Source: Lachnospiraceae bacterium | GTDB lineage: Bacteria > Bacillota > Clostridia > Lachnospirales > Lachnospiraceae | Direction of reading: 5' to 3' | Assembly (NCBI GenBank): GCA_017620155.1 | Contig: JAFZQY010000068.1 | Coordinates: 1-64,000 of the forward strand | Length of the DNA stretch: 64,000 nucleotides | In this document: positions 35,746 through 45,412 of the stretch, one piece after another | Position numbering within the stretch: position 1 is the stretch's first letter | How the letters are laid out: the number at the start of each line of letters is the position of its first letter | Notes under the pieces: model-generated | Seen by the model: only the letters and a program-made list of their open reading frames with translations | What the model was told of the DNA's origin: nothing | Databases searched by the model: none | Position numbers and translations under genes: made by a program

Positions 35746-35832
35746 GATGCATGATAATTGCGTTTTGGCATTCACTGAGGGGGATTTTTGAGGTATATTT
35801 GTACGTGGAAATGCTAATTAGGAGGGACCTGA

Positions 35833-37581
35833 ATGTTTGTTACTTACCATATAGTCATGGTCAGCATATCGGCTATACTTACCATCATTCTTGCAGTCAG
35901 ATGGCGTAAGCGTTTCGATGTGAACCTGGCGCTGATATTCGTGATGGTCGGTCTGTCGAACATCGGATATCTTCTTTATAATCTGTCCACGACATTAGAG
36001 GAGGCGCTCGAAGCCAATAAGATAATATATGCCGGCGGTTGTTTTCTGCCGATGCTTGTCTTTTTCCTGATCATCAGGCTGTGCCGCTTTAAGATCAAGC
36101 AGTGGATGAAAGCCGTGATGGTCGCGATCTCGATGGTGATGTATGCCGGAGTTCTTACCACGGGAATAAACTCGGTCTTCTATAAAGAGATCAAATACGC
36201 CGTCATCGACGGTGTCTACATTCTGTTTAAAGAATACACGCCGTTCCATACATGTTTCAGCGTGATGCTCATGCTGTATTTCGGCGCCGGCATCGCGATC
36301 CTGATCTATACCCTTACCAGGAAAAAAAGCGTATCCGCCAAGCTGGTGGGTCTTCTGATGATCCCGTTTCTGCAGTGCGTGGCCGGATTCTGGATCAGCA
36401 AATACGAGCCCGTCGGCTTAGAACTGATGCCGTTCTTATACAATGCGTCGCTCGTCGTATATCTGATCATAGTCCACAAGATAGGCATGTATGACATCGT
36501 TGATACGGGCATTGATTCGCTGATGGAAGAGGGCGATACGGGCTTCATATCTTTGGACAAAAGGCTCAGATACTTAGGCAGCAACGGAACGGCAGAGCGC
36601 ATCCTGCCCGACATAAAAAGAGTCAATATCGACACATGTATCAAGGATTACAGGCTTTTTGAAGATAATCTGATCAAATGGGTGGCCGAGTTTGATGAGG
36701 CGGAGAGGTCCGGCAGGAAGAAGGACCAGTTCACGTGCAGCGACCCGGCCGGAGAGCACCACTACTATGTGAATGTCAGCAATCTTTATGATGGCAGGAA
36801 AAAGTGCGGATATCAGTTCTTTTTCGTGGATAATACCAAGGAATTCAACTACAATATCAGACTGGAGAAGGAAGTTAAGGAAAAAACGGCTCATATCGTT
36901 GAGATGCACAATACCCTGATCATGGGCATGGCGACCATGGTTGAAAGCCGTGACAACTCAACGGGAGGCCACATCAAGCGTACGAGCCATCTGGTCCGCA
37001 TCCTGGTCGAGAAGATCATGAAGGACCGCGAGGGCGTATTTGACCTTTCCGAGGAATTCTGCGCGGATCTGATCAAGGCGGCGCCCATGCACGATCTGGG
37101 CAAGATAGCCGTAGATGACGACATACTCCGTAAGCCCGGCAAATTCGAACCCTGGGAGTTTGAGGAGATGAAGAAGCATGCGGCCGAGGGTGCGCGCATC
37201 GTACACGAGATCCTCAAGGATACGGACGATGAGAAGTTCCATGAGATAGCCGAGAATGTGGCGCATTTCCATCACGAGAGATGGGACGGATCGGGTTATC
37301 CCAAGGGGCTTAAGGGTGAGGAGATACCGATAGAAGCACGTATCATGGCGATCGCGGATGTATATGATGCGCTCGTCAGCAAGAGAGTCTATAAAGAAAG
37401 AATGAGCTTCGAGAAAGCCGACAGCATCATCATGGAAGGCATGGGCAGGCATTTCGATAAGAATCTGGAGCCGTACTATGTAGCTTCCAGACGCGAGTTT
37501 GAGGAGTATTACTCCGAATTGGAAAAAGAATATGATGAAGTTTCGGAAGGAGCAGGTGAATATGCCGGTCACACAAAGTGA
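35833..37581 (+). CDS. 7TM receptor with HD-GYP cyclic-di-GMP phosphodiesterase domain
   Basis: The 582-residue protein has seven N-terminal helices (residues 1-220, HisKA_7TM-like) and a PAS-like segment (about 225-345). A short coiled coil leads to an HD-GYP domain with '[19 protein letters not shown]' and '[20 protein letters not shown]', so the metal and GYP residues are intact. It should hydrolyse c-di-GMP in response to an extracellular or membrane signal. AGGAGG at 35820-35825 gives a strong ribosome binding site. The last 20 nt overlap guaA, linking c-di-GMP breakdown with GMP synthesis on one transcript. Confidence 0.9.
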   Translation: MFVTYHIVMVSISAILTIILAVRWRKRFDVNLALIFVMVGLSNIGYLLYNLSTTLEEALEANKIIYAGGCFLPMLVFFLIIRLCRFKIKQWMKAVMVAISMVMYAGVLTTGINSVFYKEIKYAVIDGVYILFKEYTPFHTCFSVMLMLYFGAGIAILIYTLTRKKSVSAKLVGLLMIPFLQCVAGFWISKYEPVGLELMPFLYNASLVVYLIIVHKIGMYDIVDTGIDSLMEEGDTGFISLDKRLRYLGSNGTAERILPDIKRVNIDTCIKDYRLFEDNLIKWVAEFDEAERSGRKKDQFTCSDPAGEHHYYVNVSNLYDGRKKCGYQFFFVDNTKEFNYNIRLEKEVKEKTAHIVEMHNTLIMGMATMVESRDNSTGGHIKRTSHLVRILVEKIMKDREGVFDLSEEFCADLIKAAPMHDLGKIAVDDDILRKPGKFEPWEFEEMKKHAAEGARIVHEILKDTDDEKFHEIAENVAHFHHERWDGSGYPKGLKGEEIPIEARIMAIADVYDALVSKRVYKERMSFEKADSIIMEGMGRHFDKNLEPYYVASRREFEEYYSELEKEYDEVSEGAGEYAGHTK

Positions 37582-39166
37582 AGAAAAAGTAATAGTCATT
37601 GATTTCGGCGGCCAGTACAATCAGCTGGTGGCCAGACGAGTCAGGGAGTGCAACGTATACTGCGAGATATATTCATACAAGACTCCGATCGAACAGATCC
37701 GCGCGATGGGCGCCAAGGGCATAATCCTTACCGGAGGCCCGAACAGCTGCTATGAGGAAGGTGCACCGAGCGCGTCGCCCGAGCTTTTTAACTTAGGAGT
37801 ACCGGTTCTGGGACTCTGCTACGGTGCACAGCTGATGGCACATGTGCTCGGCGGCAAAGTGGAGCGCGCATCAGCCCGTGAATATGGCAAGACCGAGGTG
37901 TTCGTCGATACGTCAAGTCCTCTTTTTACGGGGATAACCGACAGACGCGGAACCGATCCGACTGCCGAATCAGGTGGTGGCCATGAAGTCTCCACAATCT
38001 GCTGGATGAGTCATTTTGATTATATAAGTAAGCTCGCCCCCGGATTCGAGGCGGTTGCGCATACCGACAACTGCCCTGTGGCTGCCGCACAGGACTTAAG
38101 CCGTGATCTCTACGCGATACAGTTCCATCCCGAGGTGCTTCATACCATGGAAGGCTCGAGGATGCTGCATAACTTCGTGCGTAACATCTGCGGCTGTGCC
38201 GGAACCTGGCGTATGGATTCTTTTGTGGAAAAGACCATAGAGGAGGTCCGTGCAAAAGTCGGCAGCGGCAAAGTGCTTCTCGCATTATCGGGCGGCGTGG
38301 ACTCTTCCGTGCTCGCGGCGCTTCTTGCCAAAGCTGTTGGGAAGCAGCTTACATGTGTTTTCGTAGACCACGGTCTTATGAGGAAAAACGAAGGTGATGA
38401 AGTTGAAGCTGTCTTCGGTGAAAAAGGATCCTTTGACGTGAATTTCATCCGCGTGAATGCGGGTGAGAGATATTTTGCGCGTCTGGCCGGAGTAGAGGAA
38501 CCCGAGCGCAAGCGCAAGATAATAGGCGAAGAGTTCATCCGTGTGTTTGAGGAAGAGGCACGTAAGATCGGCGCCGTAGACTTCCTCGCACAGGGAACGA
38601 TATATCCGGATGTGGTTGAGTCGGGACTTGGCGGTGAGAGCGCCGTCATCAAATCGCACCATAATGTGGGCGGCTTGCCCGATTATGTCGATTTCAAGGA
38701 GATCATCGAACCTCTGAAATATCTTTTCAAGGACGAAGTGCGTAAAGCCGGACTTGAACTGGGCCTGCCGGACTATCTCGTATACCGCCAGCCTTTCCCG
38801 GGACCGGGACTGGGCATACGCGTGATCGGAGAGGTGACGCCCGACAGAGTCCGTATCGTACAGGATGCTGATTATATCTACAGGGAAGAGATTGCGAAAG
38901 CGGGACTTGAGAAACTGCCCGACCAGTATTTCGTGGCCCTGACCAATACCCGCTCCGTGGGAGTCATGGGCGATGAACGTACATATGATTATGCAGTGGT
39001 CCTTCGTGCTGTCGACACTGTGGATTTCATGACCGCAGAGGCGTCAAACCTGCCGTATGAGGTTCTCCAGAAGGTCATGAGCCGCATCATCAACGAGGTC
39101 CGCGGCGTAAACCGCGTATTCTACGACCTCACATCGAAGCCCCCCGGAACCGTGGAAATGGAGTGA
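37562..39166 (+). CDS. guaA: GMP synthase (glutamine-hydrolysing)
   Basis: The 534-residue enzyme converts XMP to GMP. It has a class I glutaminase domain (Cys in '[15 protein letters not shown]', 'FHPEV' His/Glu), an ATP-pyrophosphatase loop '[15 protein letters not shown]', and the C-terminal dimerisation domain ending '[10 protein letters not shown]'. A short insert near residues 120-140 ([15 protein letters not shown]) is not in the E. coli enzyme. ATG 37562 follows AAGGAGCAGGTGAAT; upstream in-frame codons to 37499 lie within the HD-GYP gene. No purine riboswitch is visible upstream. Confidence 0.95.
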   Translation: MPVTQSEEKVIVIDFGGQYNQLVARRVRECNVYCEIYSYKTPIEQIRAMGAKGIILTGGPNSCYEEGAPSASPELFNLGVPVLGLCYGAQLMAHVLGGKVERASAREYGKTEVFVDTSSPLFTGITDRRGTDPTAESGGGHEVSTICWMSHFDYISKLAPGFEAVAHTDNCPVAAAQDLSRDLYAIQFHPEVLHTMEGSRMLHNFVRNICGCAGTWRMDSFVEKTIEEVRAKVGSGKVLLALSGGVDSSVLAALLAKAVGKQLTCVFVDHGLMRKNEGDEVEAVFGEKGSFDVNFIRVNAGERYFARLAGVEEPERKRKIIGEEFIRVFEEEARKIGAVDFLAQGTIYPDVVESGLGGESAVIKSHHNVGGLPDYVDFKEIIEPLKYLFKDEVRKAGLELGLPDYLVYRQPFPGPGLGIRVIGEVTPDRVRIVQDADYIYREEIAKAGLEKLPDQYFVALTNTRSVGVMGDERTYDYAVVLRAVDTVDFMTAEASNLPYEVLQKVMSRIINEVRGVNRVFYDLTSKPPGTVEME

Positions 39167-39205
39167 CAGTATCATTTATAGATATTTGAAAGAAGTATAC
39201 TTCGG

Positions 39206-40261
39206 ATGACAACAACCACCACTATCATAATGATCTTAATTGTCATATTCATGGCGTGTGAACTGCTGATCGGGATGAAGACCTACGATGATCCCGGACG
39301 GTTCTTCGACATTACGAGTACCAAGGCCCTGAGAGGCTTTTGGTATATCTGGCTGCCTCTGACTCACGCGCCGGATTTCTGCGCCAATCCCATTCAGGAT
39401 GCGATCACGAGCTTCGGCTATATATCGATCACATTCTTCTTCATGACATCCGGCTACGGCCTGATGCTCTCGTATAATAAGAAGCCCGAACAGATACATA
39501 CCTTCTGGAGAAAAAGGCTCCCGAAGCTTCTCCTGACCAACCTTATCATTAATGTGATAGGGTATATCGCCGTATGGGTGACCGGCGCCAGGGAGTTTGA
39601 GCCCTGGAGGATCCTCATTCCCGATCCCTGGCTGATCTGGCTTATGGTCTGCTATCTGGCGTTCTGGCTGGGTGCTATGATCTTCGGGGAAAAAAAGACG
39701 GCCGCCCGCATCTTCACATATATGGCGATTACGGTATTCAGCATAGTCGCATATCTTCTTAAGAAGGGCGGGATCATCGAAGCCACATGGGAGACCGAGG
39801 TCTTCGGCTTCATCTGGGGAATGATCCTGGCCGTATACGGGCAGACGTTTTACAGGTATGTCAAAGAAAGATGGCTTGCCATGACAGGAGTCTTCTGCCT
39901 GATTTCACTGGCTTTGGGGCTCACTTATCTGAAACTTAAGCCTGTCTTTTTCGTGGGAGAATATCTGACCAAGATCATCCTCGGCGTAGCCATAACCCTG
40001 TTCATCCTGGCAGTACATGTAAGATACGCATTCGGAAACAAAGTCAGCCTCTTTTTGGGAGGGCTGACTTTGGAGTTATTCCTTATCCATATGTTTGTGT
40101 TTAATGTGCTGGAAGTTCTGATAGGGGAGTCGATCGACCCCGCTTTATTCATTGTGATCGGCGCCGTGATCCCGGTCATCCTGGCTTATCTGTGCCATCT
40201 TGCAATCAAACCCGTCATAGATGCAGTGATGCGTATGCCTTTCTTCAGCAGAAAAGTCTGA
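39206..40261 (+). CDS. acyltransferase-3 family membrane protein
   Basis: The 351-residue protein has about ten hydrophobic helices. The N-terminal active-site region 'STKALRGFWYIWLPLTHAP' corresponds to the R/H motif of AT3 O-acyltransferases. 'YISITFFFMTSGYGLMLSY' matches helix 3. AT3 enzymes move acyl groups across the membrane to glycans or lipids. A 12-bp palindrome GAAGTATACTTC (39192-39203) ends 2 nt before the ATG and could fold over the start. It lies 39 nt after guaA, so may be co-transcribed. The substrate is unknown. Confidence 0.75.
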   Translation: MTTTTTIIMILIVIFMACELLIGMKTYDDPGRFFDITSTKALRGFWYIWLPLTHAPDFCANPIQDAITSFGYISITFFFMTSGYGLMLSYNKKPEQIHTFWRKRLPKLLLTNLIINVIGYIAVWVTGAREFEPWRILIPDPWLIWLMVCYLAFWLGAMIFGEKKTAARIFTYMAITVFSIVAYLLKKGGIIEATWETEVFGFIWGMILAVYGQTFYRYVKERWLAMTGVFCLISLALGLTYLKLKPVFFVGEYLTKIILGVAITLFILAVHVRYAFGNKVSLFLGGLTLELFLIHMFVFNVLEVLIGESIDPALFIVIGAVIPVILAYLCHLAIKPVIDAVMRMPFFSRKV

Positions 40262-40285
40262 TCGTCATACGCCGCTCTAGGCACT

Positions 40286-41299
40286 TTAGTCATCATACTC
40301 CGTAGCATCGGGATCGTAATAGTCTTCGTCCTCATCGTAGAAATCATCCTCGTCTTCATCATCTGAGTTCCGATCACCCGTATAATAATCCCTGCTGTCG
40401 GAATCATAATCCTCGGCTTCTTCATAATAATCCGAACTGCCGCTTCCGCCCGATGAATCCGCAGGGTCGACATATCCTTTGGGTTTGCGGATGAACAGAT
40501 GAAGCACATGGCTGTGATGCAGGATGAACACCGCGATGAGCATGAAAAGATGCGTATAGAACGCACCGACGATATAATAGTTTCTCTCAAGCAGGTATCC
40601 CTGACTGAACCCGAAATAGCACAGGATCCCGGTAAGCGTGAGCCCTAAGATCAGCAGATAGATATTCTGCCACAGATTTTTCATCGCATGCAGGAAATCC
40701 TTGAATGAGGCGTCGAAATATATGAAACGTCCGACCATCAGTCCCAGATAATAGATCATCACGGGATTGTATTCGCTTTCATCCCCTATGTAGTTTAAGT
40801 ACATGAGTATGAAGATGACATAGAACATGGCGAGCATGCGCACGCAAGCTTTTTCTTCTTTGGCGGTCTTCTTAAGAGGGATGATGAGCTTGTCCAGTAT
40901 TGAATTAAGGACGCAGGATAAGCAGATGAGCAGCAGCAGGATAAAATCCCTGCCGGTATCCCAGACGCTGACCAGAGAAAGGAGCACGACCGAATCCGTG
41001 GTGCGTTCTCCCGTGGTTATGAGCGTATGAATGTGGTGGATGATCACATATGCACAGGAAAAAGACATGACCGAAGTTCCGGCGATGATCATCTCATAGA
41101 AACGCTGAACGCGGTTAAACGATCGCGTGTAGAATTCGTACTTTCGCTCGCGTTTTTTCAATTTCATCGAGGAGGTTGAGATCTTCACACCTCCTATGAT
41201 GAACAGGACGCAGATGACGGTCCCAAGTAGTGCCGCGAGCAGGAATATGAGTTTCTGGCCCCATCCGAAGTCGGGGTTTGTGTAAGCATCTATTGTCAT
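40286..41299 (-). CDS. polytopic membrane protein with very acidic C-terminal tail, unknown family
   Basis: The 337-residue protein has about seven hydrophobic segments within residues 15-270. It then has a cytoplasmic tail of roughly 60 residues made almost only of Asp, Glu, Tyr, Ser and Gly (for example DDEDEDDFYDEDEDYYDPD). I do not recognise a family. It begins 2 nt after the stop of the hybrid histidine kinase, so the two are certainly co-translated and may interact. The tail could bind cations or basic proteins, or be a phosphorylation platform; none of this is shown by sequence. Confidence 0.65.
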   Translation of the reverse strand: MTIDAYTNPDFGWGQKLIFLLAALLGTVICVLFIIGGVKISTSSMKLKKRERKYEFYTRSFNRVQRFYEMIIAGTSVMSFSCAYVIIHHIHTLITTGERTTDSVVLLSLVSVWDTGRDFILLLLICLSCVLNSILDKLIIPLKKTAKEEKACVRMLAMFYVIFILMYLNYIGDESEYNPVMIYYLGLMVGRFIYFDASFKDFLHAMKNLWQNIYLLILGLTLTGILCYFGFSQGYLLERNYYIVGAFYTHLFMLIAVFILHHSHVLHLFIRKPKGYVDPADSSGGSGSSDYYEEAEDYDSDSRDYYTGDRNSDDEDEDDFYDEDEDYYDPDATEYDD

Positions 41300-41301
41300 T
41301 A

Positions 41302-43527
41302 TTACTGTGCCTTTACTTTTTCTTCGGGAAGATATCTGATGAGGGCTGCTTCGAGATCCTCACCGCGTATGGGCTTGGAGAGATAGCCCGCAAAACCGAG
41401 CTTTATGTATTCTTCCTCCGCACCGCTTATTACATTGGCCGTGAGCATGATCACGGGTGTGTCCGTGTTCATTCCTTCTTTTGTTATGATCTCGAATGTC
41501 TGTATTCCGTCGGGCTCGGGCATTCTGTGATCCAGAAGGATGCAGTCATATTTTTTGCCACGGCACTTCTCGATGGCTTCGTTTCCTCCGCCTGCGGTCT
41601 CTACCTGTATCTCGGTATTCTTGAGCAGAGCCTGTGCGACCTTGAGGTTTAATCTCGCATCATCCACTACCAGGATGCATGCGTCGGGAGCCTTGAAACT
41701 CTCGGTGTATTTCTTTGCGGAACCTTCCACATGGCGTTTGAATTCGCCGATTGGTTTTGCTTCAACGACTTTCTGGGGTATCACTATCGTGAAGGTGCTG
41801 CCCTGGCCTTCTTTGCTGCTTACGGAGATGGAACCGTGCATCAGCGTAACGAGCTCCTTGGTGATCGCAAGCCCTAAGCCGGTTCCCTGTATGGTGGCAT
41901 TTTGTTTTTCGTTGATGCGCTTGAAAGCGTCGAAGAGATATTTGATATCATCGGCCGCGATACCGATGCCGGTATCGGATACCTCGATCACGAGATCTCG
42001 CACATCTTCCGCAAACCCGTCGTCGGATACCCTGACGGTGACGCCGCCTTCCCGTGTATATTTGATCGCATTTGAGACGACATTGGCCAGGATCTGCCGT
42101 ATGAGTTTATCGTCGCCGTATAACCTTGAAGGTATCGTTTCATCACATTCGACCTTGATATAGAGATCCTTGATCTCGGCCATCTGTTCAAAGTTATTGC
42201 AGCAGTCTCTGAGCAGCTGGTGGGGATCGTAGTCGACCGGAGCGATCTCCATTCTGTTTGCTTCTATCTTGGAGAAATCGAGTATGTCATTTATGAGGCT
42301 CAGGAGCGCATCGCCGGATGATTTGATATTTCCTGCATATTCCAGAAGCTGCTTATCCTCGGTAGAGCGCATTATCATCTCGTTCATGCCCAGAACCGAG
42401 TTTAAGGGCGTTCGGATCTCATGGGACATGTTGGCGAGGAACGAGCTCTTGGCGTTGTTGGCCTCATTGGCTATGTCTCTGGCCTTTTTGATCTCATCGA
42501 GGTAGCGCACCTGATCGGTGTTGTCTTCGATGAGCAGATACGATCCGATCATCCTGCCTTTGCCGTCATTTAAGCGGTTGTACTTGATGACATAGTGCTC
42601 GCGCACCTCATCTGAGTCCTTGGCCACAGTGCGGCTGTAGTTCGATTCGCCGAATTCCTCTCCCTTTACCGACAGGTTGGTGATGATCGTGGCAGCAGGC
42701 TCGCATTTAGGCGTATATGTCGATTCGTCTATATCGAATCTCTGCTTGGAGAAGTCGTTTGCATATATGCAGTTATCACTGATGTCGAAGAGGACGAGAC
42801 CCTCTTTCATGTCGTTTATCGCACGTTCGAGAGAGGATATCTTCAGGCTCCTGGGAACGAAGGAGTGTATGGAAAAGTAGATCAGCATTCCGGCGACTGC
42901 GTAGAAGATGACCGATGCATCAAGCGGCAGTTCGAGCATCATATACAGTAGATTCAGAAGTATGACCAGCATCAGCACGGACAGGATGATGACGTACTTG
43001 ATCCTGTAGATGCTGTAAGTCTTTATCAGACGATAGATGATGAAAAAAAGCGCGATCGCTATCGCGGTATAGTCGATCGCAAGGTGTATATAGAAGGGCA
43101 TAAGCCCGCGTGTCTGATAGAAATGCACGTCTCCGTAGTTTTTTTTGGAAAAGACATAAAAAGCATGTCCGAAGATGCGGTTTGTAAGAAGGGAGAGCGA
43201 ATCTAAACCGAAAACCACGGCAGCAGGCCTGTACATGATCTTCAGGGCCTTATCGTGCTCCGTGTAAGCCAAGAGAAAACCTACCAGATAATACAGGATC
43301 CAGTCAATCGAAGCGAAGTATATCGAAAAGGAGATGCTGGCGAAAGCGTAATCAAATGAATATGCTATGAGGATATTCGCAAACATCGCAATGATGCCTG
43401 CAAAAAGAGTCTTGCGAAGCCATATTCCGTATTCTTCTTTGATATTACGGCCAACGGCTTTGTGAGTGAAATACAGCCCCAGAACGGCAGCGCAGTCGAT
43501 CAGGACGAATATGATCTTCATGAGCAT
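41302..43527 (-). CDS. hybrid sensor histidine kinase with 7TM input and receiver domain
   Basis: The 741-residue protein has seven helices (about 1-225, HisKA_7TM-like), a PAS domain ('AINDMKEGLVLFDISDNCIYAND' onwards), and HisKA with the phospho-His at about H369 in 'ANMSHEIRTPLNSVLG'. HATPase_c has N, G1 'DTGIGIA' and G2 'GTGLGLAI'. The C-terminal receiver has its phospho-Asp at about D666 in 'ILLDHRMPEPDG'. There is no output domain, so the phosphate is probably passed on by an Hpt or used to tune kinase activity. ATG 43527 has GGAGG 11 nt upstream; ATG 43521 is an alternative. Confidence 0.9.
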   Translation of the reverse strand: MLMKIIFVLIDCAAVLGLYFTHKAVGRNIKEEYGIWLRKTLFAGIIAMFANILIAYSFDYAFASISFSIYFASIDWILYYLVGFLLAYTEHDKALKIMYRPAAVVFGLDSLSLLTNRIFGHAFYVFSKKNYGDVHFYQTRGLMPFYIHLAIDYTAIAIALFFIIYRLIKTYSIYRIKYVIILSVLMLVILLNLLYMMLELPLDASVIFYAVAGMLIYFSIHSFVPRSLKISSLERAINDMKEGLVLFDISDNCIYANDFSKQRFDIDESTYTPKCEPAATIITNLSVKGEEFGESNYSRTVAKDSDEVREHYVIKYNRLNDGKGRMIGSYLLIEDNTDQVRYLDEIKKARDIANEANNAKSSFLANMSHEIRTPLNSVLGMNEMIMRSTEDKQLLEYAGNIKSSGDALLSLINDILDFSKIEANRMEIAPVDYDPHQLLRDCCNNFEQMAEIKDLYIKVECDETIPSRLYGDDKLIRQILANVVSNAIKYTREGGVTVRVSDDGFAEDVRDLVIEVSDTGIGIAADDIKYLFDAFKRINEKQNATIQGTGLGLAITKELVTLMHGSISVSSKEGQGSTFTIVIPQKVVEAKPIGEFKRHVEGSAKKYTESFKAPDACILVVDDARLNLKVAQALLKNTEIQVETAGGGNEAIEKCRGKKYDCILLDHRMPEPDGIQTFEIITKEGMNTDTPVIMLTANVISGAEEEYIKLGFAGYLSKPIRGEDLEAALIRYLPEEKVKAQ

Positions 43528-43563
43528 TGGTGAGAAAGCCTCCGTTTCCAGTTCAAGTCTGCG

Positions 43564-44643
43564 TCAATAGACCACTTTGTTTCGGCCTGTGTTCTTGCCG
43601 GTATAGAGTTTTTCATCGGCGTCCTTGATCGTCTTGTCGGTAGTCTGGAAGAAACCGTGTTCCTCGAGACCGAACGTCATGGTCACCTGGATCTTGTTGC
43701 CTTCATATTCGGTGACTGTCTCACCGATCTTGCGCCTGAAGTGATCGAGCATCAGATATGCTTCATCACCGTTGGTGTTGCTGAACACGAGCAGGAATTC
43801 CTCACCGCCCCAGCGTGCGCAATATCCTTTTTTATCCATGAAACGCATGATCATAGCGGAGATATTCTTTAAGACTTCGTCTCCGGCATCATGCCCGTAA
43901 GTATCGTTAACCATCTTGAAGTGATCGATATCACCGATCGCTATCGTTATGTTATCGTCCTTGTCGCGGTCGATCTCCTCGAGAACCTCGAGTATCGCAC
44001 GGCGGTTGGGAAGCCTGGTCAGCGGATCCGTATCGGCTGCCAGTTTGAGCTTCTGGTTGGCCAGGAAAAGCTGGCGCTCAGCTTCGACCTGATGCCTGGT
44101 ATATGAAAGTCCGACGATCACGACATTGAATGCCAGTGCCATCTCGTTCCACAGACGCAGGCGCGCCTCGATGTTCGAACCGGCTTCTATGGGGAATTCG
44201 CGCGGGTTCATAAGAGGAAGCGCATTGAGGATGATCGCGGTCAGGATGACTCCTGCGCATACGAATACTTTTGTATCGGACGATATGTGTGTCTCAAGGA
44301 GAATGAGTATGAGCGAGAGGTACATGAAGTACTGGAAACCTCTCGTCATTCCGAAGTATCCCGAATAGTAGACAGATACTCCGAACATGACTATGAGAAA
44401 GACCGCGCGTGCTAAGCGGGATGTGGCACGATATGATCTGATGAATACGGAAATCTGGACCAGCGCGGAGAGGCATGCGACCACACCCGGGATCATGAAA
44501 CCGTTGAAAAAGAATAACAGTGCGATCGTGAAATAGTATAAAAACTGAACGATGCACTCAAAACGTATTCTGACTACATCGTCTCCGCGGCTTGCTGCTT
44601 CGTCGGATCCTTTATGAAAAAAACTCAGAAAACCCGAGGACAT
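43564..44643 (-). CDS. membrane GGDEF diguanylate cyclase
   Basis: The 359-residue protein has about five or six N-terminal helices (30-190), a short coiled-coil linker and a GGDEF domain with 'RWGGEEFLLVFSNTNG' as the active site. 'IAIGDIDHFKMVNDTYGHDAGDEVL' precedes it. GGEEF is catalytically competent in known cyclases. The I-site RxxD was not obvious. It is the first gene of a three-gene minus-strand unit with the hybrid kinase and the acidic-tail protein. It probably opposes the HD-GYP enzyme at 35833. Confidence 0.9.
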   Translation of the reverse strand: MSSGFLSFFHKGSDEAASRGDDVVRIRFECIVQFLYYFTIALLFFFNGFMIPGVVACLSALVQISVFIRSYRATSRLARAVFLIVMFGVSVYYSGYFGMTRGFQYFMYLSLILILLETHISSDTKVFVCAGVILTAIILNALPLMNPREFPIEAGSNIEARLRLWNEMALAFNVVIVGLSYTRHQVEAERQLFLANQKLKLAADTDPLTRLPNRRAILEVLEEIDRDKDDNITIAIGDIDHFKMVNDTYGHDAGDEVLKNISAMIMRFMDKKGYCARWGGEEFLLVFSNTNGDEAYLMLDHFRRKIGETVTEYEGNKIQVTMTFGLEEHGFFQTTDKTIKDADEKLYTGKNTGRNKVVY

Positions 44644-44776
44644 CGGAGAAGTACCTCAATGCTTTTTCGACAAAATGCTACATCTATTATAATACTACAA
44701 AAAACTTAATAATGTTTTATATATTTTATGATAGAATACATAGGGGATAACACAAGGAATACAGGAGGGTTTCATT

Positions 44777-45409
44777 ATGGATAACAAAGCTATGTATAAA
44801 CTGTCTTATGGTCTGTTCGTTCTGACTGCGAAGCGTGACGGCAAGGACAACGGATGCATCATAAATACAGCCATTCAGGCGGCTTCTGAACCTAATCAGG
44901 TCAGCATTTGCGTTAACAAGGCAAACTACACTCATGACATGGTAAAAGATACCGGCGAGTTCACCGTTTCGATCATCAGTGAAAAGGCAACCTTTGATCT
45001 TTTCAGGAGATTCGGATTCCAGTCCGGAAAAGACGTTGATAAGTTCGAAGGCTTTGACGGATATGCAACGGGCGCGAATGGTATCAGATACGTGACCGAG
45101 GGTACCAACGCATATATCTCTGTAAAAGTGACACAGAGCGTGGACCTCGGATCTCACACTATGTTTGTGGGTACGATAACCGACATGGAGGTGCTCGATT
45201 CCGCTGCCTCCGCTACTTACGCATACTATTTCGAGAACATCAAACCCAAGCCGGAAGCTGTGGGAACAACTCCCGACGGACAGACCGTATGGCGCTGCAA
45301 GATCTGCGGATACGAATTTGTGGGCGAAGAACTCCCCGATGATTTCATTTGTCCTATATGTAAACACCCCGCTTCCGATTTTGAAAAAGTCGTGAAACAG
45401 GGAGGTTGA
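44777..45409 (+). CDS. high-molecular-weight rubredoxin: flavin-reductase-like domain fused to rubredoxin
   Basis: The 210-residue fusion has an N-terminal FMN-binding flavin-reductase-like domain (about 1-155, with 'TAKRDGKDNGCIINTAIQAAS') and a C-terminal rubredoxin. The rubredoxin has paired iron ligands in 'CKICGY' and 'CPICKHP' (about 168-203). Such proteins, as in Moorella Hrb, pass electrons from NAD(P)H or ferredoxin systems to flavo-diiron oxygen/NO reductases or rubrerythrin. They are markers of strict anaerobes. A strong GGAGGG is at 44763-44768. A possible -10 (TGATAGAAT, 44730-44738) lies upstream. Citrate synthase starts 3 nt after its stop. Confidence 0.9.
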   Translation: MDNKAMYKLSYGLFVLTAKRDGKDNGCIINTAIQAASEPNQVSICVNKANYTHDMVKDTGEFTVSIISEKATFDLFRRFGFQSGKDVDKFEGFDGYATGANGIRYVTEGTNAYISVKVTQSVDLGSHTMFVGTITDMEVLDSAASATYAYYFENIKPKPEAVGTTPDGQTVWRCKICGYEFVGEELPDDFICPICKHPASDFEKVVKQGG

Positions 45410-45412
45410 TAT

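Noticed and set aside
35780..37561. Purine or c-di-GMP riboswitch ahead of the HD-GYP gene or guaA
   Set aside because: The short leader before 35833 lacks the conserved cores and guaA starts inside the preceding gene, leaving no room.
39192..39203. GAAGTATACTTC palindrome as a GntR operator
   Set aside because: It resembles the TTGTATACAA class only in its centre and lies at a start codon rather than a promoter; kept only as a note under the acyltransferase.
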